This document shows positions 47,813-54,394 of a stretch of DNA of 64,000 nucleotides, piece after piece. A model generated the notes under the pieces. That model made no database searches. It saw nothing but the letters and a program-made list of their open reading frames with translations, and was not told the origin of the DNA. Location: positions 3,038,001-3,102,000 of the forward strand of contig NZ_CP085725.1 of assembly GCF_036840915.1 (NCBI RefSeq), given 5' to 3'. The translations under genes were made by a program, and so were the position numbers. Origin of the DNA: Flavobacterium hankyongi (GTDB taxonomy: Bacteria; Bacteroidota; Bacteroidia; Flavobacteriales; Flavobacteriaceae). How positions within the stretch are numbered: position 1 is the stretch's first letter; each line of letters opens with the position of its first letter.

Positions 47813-49063
47813 TTACAAGTTAAAAGCTGCTTTTACTTGATCAACATAGTCTAATTTTTCCCAAGTAAACAATTCTACCGTAACTGTTTTTTCATTTCCA
47901 TTTGGAGATTTAAAAGTTTTTGTAACTGTTTCTGGTTTACGTCCCATATGCCCGTAAGCAGCTGTTTCGCTATAAATTGGGTTTCTTAATTTTAATCTTT
48001 GTTCAATGAAATAAGGTCTCATGTCAAAAATCTCTTCTACTTTTTTAGCGATTTCGCCATCAGTCAAATTAAGTTTAGAAGTCCCGTATGTATTAATGTA
48101 AATTCCCATTGGTTTAGCCACTCCAATAGCATATGAAACCTGAACTAAAATTTCCTCAGCTACACCAGCAGCCACTAAATTTTTAGCGATATGACGTGTT
48201 GCATACGCAGCAGAGCGGTCAACTTTTGAAGGATCTTTTCCTGAGAAAGCTCCACCTCCGTGTGCTCCTTTTCCACCATATGTATCAACAATAATTTTTC
48301 TTCCTGTTAAACCTGTATCTCCGTGAGGTCCTCCAATTACGAATTTTCCTGTTGGGTTGATGTGGTACTGAATTTTATCGTTAAATAAATGCGCGTACTG
48401 AGGGTATTTAGCAATAATTCTAGGAATTAATATCTCAATAATATCTTTTTTAATTTTAGCTAACATTTCTGCTTCAGGACCAAAATCGTCATGTTGAGTC
48501 GAAATTACAATAGCATCGATACGAACTGGTTTGTTGTTGTTATCGTATTCTAAAGTTACCTGTGATTTTGCATCAGGGCGTAAGTATGTGATTACCGAAT
48601 TTTCTCTTCTTAAAGCTGCTAATTCTTGTAACAATTTATGAGATAAATCCAAAGCTAGAGGCATATAGTCTGCAGTCTCATTAGTTGCATAACCAAACAT
48701 CATTCCTTGGTCACCAGCTCCTTGTTCTTCTTTACTAGCTCTGTCAACTCCTTGATTAATATCTTGAGATTGTTCGTGAATTGCAGATAAAACACCACAT
48801 GAATTTGCCTCAAACATATATTCGCTCTTAGTGTAACCAATTTTTTTAATTACTTCACGAGCAATGCTTTGCACATCAAGGTATGTTTTAGATTTAACCT
48901 CTCCGGCTAAAACCACCTGACCAGTAGTAACTAAAGTTTCACAAGCTACTTTAGACTCTGGATCGAATGCTAAAAAGTTATCAATTAATGCATCAGAAAT
49001 TTGATCAGCCACTTTGTCTGGATGTCCTTCACTTACAGATTCTGACGTAAATAAATATGCCAT
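47813..49063 (-). CDS. metK: S-adenosylmethionine synthetase
   Basis: A 416-residue enzyme that makes SAM from methionine and ATP. Motifs: [21 protein letters not shown] (N-terminal; residues quoted in part), [33 protein letters not shown] in the central domain and [19 protein letters not shown]. Full length with a small extension relative to E. coli (384 residues), as usual in Bacteroidota. It has a promoter at 49202-49230 and a ~140-base leader with nested inverted repeats. It is divergent from the methionine biosynthesis operon. Confidence 0.97.
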   Translation of the reverse strand: MAYLFTSESVSEGHPDKVADQISDALIDNFLAFDPESKVACETLVTTGQVVLAGEVKSKTYLDVQSIAREVIKKIGYTKSEYMFEANSCGVLSAIHEQSQDINQGVDRASKEEQGAGDQGMMFGYATNETADYMPLALDLSHKLLQELAALRRENSVITYLRPDAKSQVTLEYDNNNKPVRIDAIVISTQHDDFGPEAEMLAKIKKDIIEILIPRIIAKYPQYAHLFNDKIQYHINPTGKFVIGGPHGDTGLTGRKIIVDTYGGKGAHGGGAFSGKDPSKVDRSAAYATRHIAKNLVAAGVAEEILVQVSYAIGVAKPMGIYINTYGTSKLNLTDGEIAKKVEEIFDMRPYFIEQRLKLRNPIYSETAAYGHMGRKPETVTKTFKSPNGNEKTVTVELFTWEKLDYVDQVKAAFNL

Positions 49064-49095
49064 AATAAAATTATTTTTTAATTAATTTTAGTGAA

Positions 49096-49189
49096 GATAA
49101 AAAAAATAAGATTGCAGGGAAAGTGCTAAAGGAGTTTTCTGCTTTAGCATTTTTTATTGAGGTTGCAATCAGTACAAATTTTTCCTCAC
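49096..49189 (-). promoter_or_regulatory. Structured 5' leader of metK, possible riboswitch or attenuator
   Basis: On the minus strand GATTGCA (49164-49170) can pair with TGCAATC (49110-49116), enclosing a perfect hairpin TGCTAAAG / CTTTAGCA (49142-49149 with 49124-49131). A T-rich tract (49096-49109) follows, as in a terminator. Alternatively GAGG (49184-49187) pairs with CCTC (49159-49162), which places GATTGCA in the loop; its pairing downstream would then make an H-type pseudoknot. I do not recognise a named riboswitch. Its place in the metK leader makes SAM or methionine the likely signal, which is inference. Confidence 0.5.
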
Positions 49190-49201
49190 GATTTTCGAGT
49201 G

Positions 49202-49230
49202 CAAATGTATGAAACGAATTTGAATTCCAA
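49202..49230 (-). promoter_or_regulatory. Promoter of metK
   Basis: On the minus strand: TTG (49228-49230), 18-base spacer, TACATTTG (49202-49209). A strong match to the Bacteroidota consensus, about 140 bases before the metK ATG, leaving room for the structured leader. Confidence 0.68.
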
Positions 49231-49370
49231 ATTATTCTTAACTTTTTTTTGATAATTTATGAAATATTCAAATTTGTAAATACGTAGTATTTAAATATAA
49301 CCTAAAAAAGAAATATTGTTAAATTTTGTTTTTTTGTTTGGTCAATTCAGAATTACTTCTAAACTTTGCA

Positions 49371-49378
49371 ACATCAAA
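49371..49378 (+). promoter_or_regulatory. Possible promoter -7 element for the met attenuator region
   Basis: TCTAAACTTTGC contains a near-match (AAACTTTG) to TAnnTTTG, 13 bases before the first leader ATG. No well-spaced TTG. No other candidate lies between it and the second leader. The stretch 49231-49370 is otherwise AT-rich with nothing I recognise. Confidence 0.35.
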
Positions 49379-49390
49379 ACGAAAGAAAAA

Positions 49391-49462
49391 ATGAATTCAA
49401 TTAAGGGATATATGTGTATTACATCAATGTGGAAGTATTCCGCAGAGGACACTGTTACTTAA
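49391..49462 (+). CDS. Leader peptide 1 of the methionine operon (23 residues)
   Basis: ATG 49391 to TAA 49460-49462. The control region reads YMCITSMW at codons 7-14, with Met at codons 8 and 13 and Cys at 9. Its last codons contain GCAGAGG (49442-49448), identical to the 3' arm of the terminator 45-60 bases later, so that segment can pair with the terminator's 5' arm. A ribosome paused at codons 8-13 leaves GCAGAGG free; one reaching the stop covers it. This is the geometry of transcription attenuation. The similar CIT-x-M core in leader 2 suggests duplication. It is not expected to act as a protein. Confidence 0.72.
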   Translation: MNSIKGYMCITSMWKYSAEDTVT

Positions 49463-49490
49463 TTTTGAATCAAATCAAAAATATATAGCT

Positions 49491-49520
49491 AAAGCCTCTG
49501 CAACTGCAGAGGCTTTTTTA
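49491..49520 (+). terminator. Attenuator terminator 1 of the methionine operon
   Basis: GCCTCTGC (49494-49501), loop AACT, GCAGAGGC (49506-49513), then six T. The 5' arm can instead pair with GCAGAGG at 49442-49448 inside leader peptide 1, which would prevent termination. Confidence 0.85.
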
Positions 49521-49574
49521 TTAACACTAAGACCAACGTAAAACTTAAATTTAAAATTATCAGATTACAGTAAA

Positions 49575-49688
49575 ATGAAAACTAAGGCAACAAATAATAT
49601 TAAAAATATTTCAATGATGATGTGTATGTGTACGTGTATTACTCGTATGTATCACATATATCATGGTTGCCAAAAGCGGAATAGTTAA
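49575..49688 (+). CDS. Leader peptide 2 of the methionine operon, Met/Cys-rich (37 residues)
   Basis: ATG 49575 to TAA 49686-49688. Codons 14-25 read MMMCMCTCITRM: within twelve codons there are five Met and three Cys, with another Cys at codon 32. This density is far beyond chance and is what a ribosome-mediated sensor of charged Met-tRNA and Cys-tRNA would need. Near its end the sequence CCAAAAG (49670-49676) is complementary to CTTTTGG (49718-49724) in the 5' arm of the terminator that follows. The spacing from control codons to this segment and from the segment to the stop parallels leader 1. Confidence 0.85.
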   Translation: MKTKATNNIKNISMMMCMCTCITRMYHIYHGCQKRNS

Positions 49689-49711
49689 TTTTTAGTTATA
49701 GTTCAAAACTA

Positions 49712-49749
49712 AGAGTCCTTTTGGTAACCCACCGAAAGGACTTTTTTTA
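49712..49749 (+). terminator. Attenuator terminator 2 of the methionine operon
   Basis: AGTCCTTTTGGT (49714-49725), loop AACCC, ACCGAAAGGACT (49731-49742, one G-U pair), then six or seven T. It is the strongest terminator in this region and directly precedes the structural genes. Confidence 0.88.
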
Positions 49750-49802
49750 TTCTGTCACCTTTCAAAAAAAAAGTAATTACAAATTCAATAAAAATTTAAG
49801 CC

Positions 49803-49967
49803 ATGTTAGGAATTAAAAACAATTTAAAAAGAAGAAAAAGTAGAATGTCAGACTCGTTTAGTGGAGTACAAAATGTATCTGATTTAAAAAAAGATTTTAA
49901 AGTAACCATTGCAGAAAGATTGTTAGTTCAAATCAATTCTGGTGAAAACGAAATTTTATTCATATAA
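49803..49967 (+). CDS. Small ORF, 54 residues, unknown
   Basis: ATG 49803 to TAA 49965-49967, between attenuator 2 and the first osmC-like gene, whose ATG is 10 bases after this stop. The protein starts basic (NNLKRRKSRM) and has a mixed helical C-terminus (DFKVTIAERLLVQINSGENE). There is no signal peptide or membrane segment. Position and spacing suggest it is the first structural gene of the operon. I do not recognise a family; it may be a small regulator or a conserved hypothetical. Confidence 0.55.
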   Translation: MLGIKNNLKRRKSRMSDSFSGVQNVSDLKKDFKVTIAERLLVQINSGENEILFI

Positions 49968-49977
49968 ATCAAAAGTT

Positions 49978-50427
49978 ATGAGCAATAAAGTAATAAGCAT
50001 ATCAGGATATTCAGGAAACGGAAACCAATTTTTGGTGAAATCATCACAAATTAGTTTGGGTATAAGTAATTCAGTTGCTGATGAGCAAGATAAAATTCCT
50101 TCACCAGCAGAATACCTTTTGGCAGGATTTGCAGGAAGTATTAATGCGGTTGGGAAGTTGGTTGCTATTGAATTGGGAGTTGAATTGAAATCGCTTGAAG
50201 TTCAGGTTTCTGGTGAGCTAGAAACAAAAAGAGCAGAAGGATTAAAAACTCGTTCAAGAGCAGGCTTTAGAAAAATCGAAGTATTGATTAAACCAACTTC
50301 TGATGCTCCAATTGATATTTTGAAACAATGGATGGATAAGGTAAAGGAGAGATGTCCTCTAAGAGATAATTTAATTAATGAAACACCAGTTTCGCTGACA
50401 TTATTGAAAGAATTTAATGCAGCGTAA
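49978..50427 (+). CDS. OsmC-family protein lacking the first catalytic cysteine
   Basis: About 149 residues from ATG 49978 (MSNKVISISGYSG); an in-frame ATG at 49942 overlaps the preceding small ORF. The OsmC fold is indicated by SPAEYLLAGFAGSINAVGK and by the ERCPLRDNL segment with the conserved second Cys. The first, peroxide-reactive Cys, normally in a GC-x-x motif of the long helix, is replaced (AGSIN). It is therefore unlikely to be a standard peroxidase and may have a sulfur-carrier or binding role in methionine synthesis; that is inference. Second OsmC-like gene at 53944 has both Cys. Confidence 0.85.
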   Translation: MSNKVISISGYSGNGNQFLVKSSQISLGISNSVADEQDKIPSPAEYLLAGFAGSINAVGKLVAIELGVELKSLEVQVSGELETKRAEGLKTRSRAGFRKIEVLIKPTSDAPIDILKQWMDKVKERCPLRDNLINETPVSLTLLKEFNAA

Positions 50428-50436
50428 CCCACAATA

Positions 50437-50476
50437 ATAATAGGTTTCTCCATAGTGAAATCTATTTAGTTTTTTG
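50437..50476 (+). terminator. Terminator-like hairpin after the first osmC gene
   Basis: AATAGGTTTC (50439-50448) and GAAATCTATT (50457-50466, one G-U), followed by TAGTTTTTTG. It could partly end transcripts before metX. Confidence 0.55.
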
Positions 50477-50487
50477 TTTTTTGTTTG

Positions 50488-50526
50488 TTAAAACTGCCTC
50501 TGGAGTTTAGGCTGGGGGCAGTTTTT
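50488..50526 (+). terminator. Strong hairpin at the 5' end of metX, terminator or translational control element
   Basis: A 14-base stem (50490-50503 with 50512-50525, three G-U pairs), 8-base loop, then TTTTTAAAA. It overlaps an in-frame TTG (50485) and ends just before the TTG at 50539 that I take as the metX start. Confidence 0.6.
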
Positions 50527-50538
50527 AAAAAAGAAGTT

Positions 50539-51510
50539 TTGGAAGAATTATATAAAATAGAGATTAAAGATTTTAAACTAAAAATTGATAGAACAATAGA
50601 TGTTGTTCTTACCTATCAAATTTTTGGAAAACAACTAGGTAAGGCACCAATAGTTTTAGTAAATCATGCTTTGACAGGAAATTCGAATGTGGCTGGCGAT
50701 AACGGTTGGTGGAAAGATTTAATCAGTGAAGGAGGAACAATCGACATACAAAAATTTACAATTATAGCTTTTAATATTCCTGGCAATGGATTTGAAAATG
50801 AAGAAGGACTAACTGAAAACTATAAAGAATTTGGAACAAAAGATATTGCTTTAATTTTTTGGAAAGGTTTAGAAGAACTAAAAATTGACAAGCTTTTTGC
50901 AGTAATAGGTGGGAGCTTAGGAGGGGGAATTGCTTGGGAAATGCTTTTTTTAAAACCAAATAGTATTGATAATCTAATTCCCATTGCAACAAGTTGGAAG
51001 TCTTCAGATTGGTTGATTGCAAATGTTTTAGTTCAGGATGCAATTTTAAATAATTCGGATAATCCAATACATGATGCAAGATTACATGCCATGCTTTTGT
51101 ATAGAACGCCAGAGTCTTTGCAAGAAAAATTTAAAAACGAGAAAAACAAAGAAAATGATTTGTATAAAGTCGAAAGCTGGTTATTACATCACGGCAATAA
51201 ATTGTCACAAAGATTTACACTTTCAGCCTATAAACTAATGAATCATTTATTAAAAACAATAGGAGAGAACTATGATGAACAATATATACTAAACACAATT
51301 AAACACACAACAACTAGTATTCACTTAGTGGCTGTAAATACTGATTACTTTTTTACAACCAATGAGACTAAAAATGTTTTTACTAAGCTTAAACAACACA
51401 ACACAATAGAAGTTCAGTTTTATGAAATTCAATCAATACACGGACATGATGCATTTTTGATTGAATACAAACAACTAAACAAATTTTTAGCACCCATTTT
51501 TAATTACTAA
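50539..51510 (+). CDS. metX: Homoserine O-acetyltransferase-like (MetX) alpha/beta hydrolase
   Basis: About 323 residues. Motifs: VNHALTGNSNVAG (oxyanion region), the nucleophile elbow IGGSLGGGIAWEM and the C-terminal catalytic His in IHGHDAFLIEY. It activates homoserine for methionine synthesis by acylation. There is no ATG before the conserved core; I place the start at TTG 50539 because the codons before it form a strong hairpin and have no homology-like content. A TTG at 50485 is the alternative. It is shorter at the N-terminus than classic MetX (~370). thrA follows 13 bases later and supplies homoserine. Confidence 0.88.
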   Translation: MEELYKIEIKDFKLKIDRTIDVVLTYQIFGKQLGKAPIVLVNHALTGNSNVAGDNGWWKDLISEGGTIDIQKFTIIAFNIPGNGFENEEGLTENYKEFGTKDIALIFWKGLEELKIDKLFAVIGGSLGGGIAWEMLFLKPNSIDNLIPIATSWKSSDWLIANVLVQDAILNNSDNPIHDARLHAMLLYRTPESLQEKFKNEKNKENDLYKVESWLLHHGNKLSQRFTLSAYKLMNHLLKTIGENYDEQYILNTIKHTTTSIHLVAVNTDYFFTTNETKNVFTKLKQHNTIEVQFYEIQSIHGHDAFLIEYKQLNKFLAPIFNY

Positions 51511-51523
51511 AACAAACAAGACA

Positions 51524-53932
51524 ATGAAAATTTTAAAATTTGGAGGTAAATCTCTATCAAACGAAAAAGGAATAAATCAGGTAATAGACATTATTGCCAA
51601 ACGATATTTTGATGGCGAAAAAATTGCTGTGGTAGTATCTGCAAGAGGCAATGCAACAGATGAATTATTAGAAATTCTTCAGTTGGCACAAAGCGGAAAG
51701 CCTTACGAACGCCAATTTGAACAATTTGTAAAATATCAAACGCACGATGTAGAAGAATCTCTTTTTTATCAAGAGTATGAAACATTGGCAAAATTGTTTG
51801 AAGGCGTTAAATTACTTGGCGATTATAGTGATAAAATAAAAGATCAAATTATTGCCTTCGGAGAAATTTTATCGGCCAAGTATGTTACTCAAATTTTAAC
51901 TTCAAAGGGACTTAAGGCAAAATACGTAGACACTAGAGGGCTTATTAAAACAGATGCAAACTTTGGAAATGCGCAGCCTATCGATACGATTTCTAAAAAG
52001 AATGTTCTTAAGTTTTTTGATAATGAAGATGAAATTCACGTAGTAACTGGTTTTATTGCTTCAACAGTTACTGGCGAAACAACGACACTTGGTCGAAACG
52101 GAAGTAATTACACAGCATCATTATTGGCTAATTATCTTGATGCCGAAGAATTTCAAAACTTCACTCATGTAGACGGAATTTACACAGCAAACCCAGAATT
52201 AGTTGCTGATGCTAAAAAAATTGAAAAGCTATCTTTTAATGAAGCAAACGAGTTGGCAAATTTTGGAACCAATATTCTACACGCCAAAACAATAATTCCA
52301 CTCGTAGAAAAAAACATTCCCCTTCGTATTCTAAATACTTTCAATCCTGAAAATGCAGGGACGCTCATTACTTCAGAGCAAACAGACGAAGGAATAAAAT
52401 CACTTTCAGTTTTAAATAATGTATCACTTATCAATCTTGAAGGCAGAGGCCTTTTAGGGAAAACAGGTGTTGATGCCAGAATTTTTAGAGTAATGGCAGA
52501 TAATAACATTAGTGTTAGTATTATTTCACAAGGTTCTTCAGAACGCGGAATAGGTATTGTTGTCAACACAGATAAAGCTTCGGAAGCATTAATTGGACTG
52601 GAAAAAGAGTTTGAAAATGATTTCTATACTCGCGATGTCAATAAAATAACGGTTGATGATAATATTTCGGTAATATCAATCATAGGACAGGATCTAAGTA
52701 CTTTCCATAAGCCTTATACAGCTTTAATAAGAAATAAAGTGGTTCCAATTTTGTTTAATAATACTACTACGGGTAGAAATATAAGTTTAGTAATCAAAAA
52801 GGAAGATTTAAACAGAGCTTTAAATGTGATTCATGGAGAAATATTTGGAGTAACAAAAAAAATCAACATTGCTGTTTTTGGACACGGAGTTGTAGGCGGA
52901 ACATTAATAAACCAAATACTTACTTCTGCTAAGAAAATAGAAGAGAAGAAAGACATAAAATTAAATCTTTTTGCCATTGCTAATTCTAAAAAAGTATTGC
53001 TTAAAAAAGATGGAAATTCTGAAAACTGGCGTGAAGAGATTTCTGAAAAAGGGATAAAATATTCTATTACTGATGTGGTAAATTTTGCCAAAGAAAATCA
53101 TTTGGAAAACCTAATAGCTATAGATAACACAGCGAGTAAAGAATTTGCACAAAACTATTTTGAATTAATAGAAAACAGTTTTGATTTAGTTTCATCAAAT
53201 AAAGTGGCGAATACGCTTAGCTACGAGTTTTATAAAAAACTTAGAAATACACTCGACAAAAACCAAAAAACATATTTGTACGAAACCAACGTTGGCGCAG
53301 GATTACCACTTATTGATACTATCAAGTTATTACATCTTTCTGGTGAAAACATAACCAGAATAAAAGGTGTTTTTTCAGGTTCATTAAGTTTTTTGTTTAA
53401 TTATTTTTCAAACGAAGATAAAAAGTTTAGTGAAGTGCTAAAAGAAGCTATAAGTAATGGTTATACCGAACCAGATCCTCGCGAAGATTTATGCGGAAAC
53501 GATGTGGCTAGAAAACTTTTAATCTTAGCACGTGAGTTAGATTTAAAAAATGAGTTTGATGAAATTTCTATAGAAAACCTTATTCCTGAATCGTTAAGAA
53601 GCCTTTCTACATCTGAGTTTTTAATTAATCTACAAGAGCTTGATGATCATTATAATAAAATCAAGCTTAGTCAACGTAAAGGAAATGTGCTTCGTTATAT
53701 AGGAGAACTTTCTGGTGATCTACAACAAGACAAAGGGATTTTGGAAGTTAAATTGGTTTCTGTTCCAGAAAGTTCTGCTTTAGGACAGTTGAGAGGTTCC
53801 GACTCAATTTTTGAAATCTACACAGAATCGTATGGAGAAAGACCAATTGTTATTCAAGGTGCAGGAGCAGGAGCTTCGGTAACGGCAAGAGGTGTTTTTG
53901 GAGACATATTACGAATTGCAGATAAAGGATAA
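51524..53932 (+). CDS. thrA: Bifunctional aspartokinase / homoserine dehydrogenase
   Basis: An 802-residue fusion covering the first and third steps of the aspartate pathway. Aspartokinase part (~1-290): LKFGGKSLSNEKG (Lys in place of the usual Thr of FGGTS), VVVSARGNATDELL, GETTTLGRNGSNYTASLLA. Two ACT domains (~300-450): SVSIISQGSSERGI. Homoserine dehydrogenase part (~460-802): VFGHGVVGGTLI (NAD(P) loop), ETNVGAGLPLI, KGVFSGSLSFLF, GYTEPDPREDLCGNDVARKLLILARE. Its place beside metX suggests this isoenzyme is dedicated to methionine rather than threonine. Full length for the family. Confidence 0.95.
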   Translation: MKILKFGGKSLSNEKGINQVIDIIAKRYFDGEKIAVVVSARGNATDELLEILQLAQSGKPYERQFEQFVKYQTHDVEESLFYQEYETLAKLFEGVKLLGDYSDKIKDQIIAFGEILSAKYVTQILTSKGLKAKYVDTRGLIKTDANFGNAQPIDTISKKNVLKFFDNEDEIHVVTGFIASTVTGETTTLGRNGSNYTASLLANYLDAEEFQNFTHVDGIYTANPELVADAKKIEKLSFNEANELANFGTNILHAKTIIPLVEKNIPLRILNTFNPENAGTLITSEQTDEGIKSLSVLNNVSLINLEGRGLLGKTGVDARIFRVMADNNISVSIISQGSSERGIGIVVNTDKASEALIGLEKEFENDFYTRDVNKITVDDNISVISIIGQDLSTFHKPYTALIRNKVVPILFNNTTTGRNISLVIKKEDLNRALNVIHGEIFGVTKKINIAVFGHGVVGGTLINQILTSAKKIEEKKDIKLNLFAIANSKKVLLKKDGNSENWREEISEKGIKYSITDVVNFAKENHLENLIAIDNTASKEFAQNYFELIENSFDLVSSNKVANTLSYEFYKKLRNTLDKNQKTYLYETNVGAGLPLIDTIKLLHLSGENITRIKGVFSGSLSFLFNYFSNEDKKFSEVLKEAISNGYTEPDPREDLCGNDVARKLLILARELDLKNEFDEISIENLIPESLRSLSTSEFLINLQELDDHYNKIKLSQRKGNVLRYIGELSGDLQQDKGILEVKLVSVPESSALGQLRGSDSIFEIYTESYGERPIVIQGAGAGASVTARGVFGDILRIADKG

Positions 53933-53943
53933 TAAGTGAAATC

Positions 53944-54369
53944 ATGAAAATTACATTAAAAAGAATAGATCAGGATTATCATTTTGAATTGCAAAATGAA
54001 CGCGGTCATAAGGTGTATTTGGACAACAAAAAAGAATTCGGCGGTAACGATTTAGCGCCAAGTCCAATGGAATTATTGTTAATGGGCGTAGCAGGTTGCA
54101 GCGCTATCGATGTCATTTCAATACTAAAAAAGCAAAGACAAAATATTACAAGTTATTATACAGAAGTAGAGGGCGAAAGAGTTCAAATTGATGAGGCTAA
54201 GCCATTCAAAAAAATTGTAGTAACTATTTATTTAGAAGGAGATATAGATGAACAAAAAGCTCAAAAAGCAGCACAATTATCTTTCGAAAAATATTGTTCT
54301 GTTTCTAAAACATTAGAACCAACAGCAACAATCGATTATCAAGTTAAAGTAAATGCTCAAAGAGCATAA
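53944..54369 (+). CDS. OsmC-family protein (both cysteines present)
   Basis: A 141-residue OsmC/YhfA-like protein. Motifs: SPMELLLMGVAGCSAIDVISIL with the first Cys on the central helix, and FEKYCSVSKTL with the second. Unlike the first OsmC paralogue in this operon it keeps both. YhfA-type members often occur with sulfur genes. It lies between thrA and metZ with short gaps, so it is part of the operon; role in sulfur handling is inferred from context. Confidence 0.88.
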   Translation: MKITLKRIDQDYHFELQNERGHKVYLDNKKEFGGNDLAPSPMELLLMGVAGCSAIDVISILKKQRQNITSYYTEVEGERVQIDEAKPFKKIVVTIYLEGDIDEQKAQKAAQLSFEKYCSVSKTLEPTATIDYQVKVNAQRA

Positions 54370-54394
54370 AATAATAAACAACAAACAATAGACA

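Noticed and set aside
49088..49150. A 20-codon ORF in the metK leader as a control leader peptide
   Set aside because: It has no enrichment of Met or Cys codons and overlaps the hairpin itself, unlike the two plus-strand leaders.
50202..50453. Minus-strand ORF opposite the first osmC-like gene
   Set aside because: Antisense to a recognisable OsmC gene and without any own motif.
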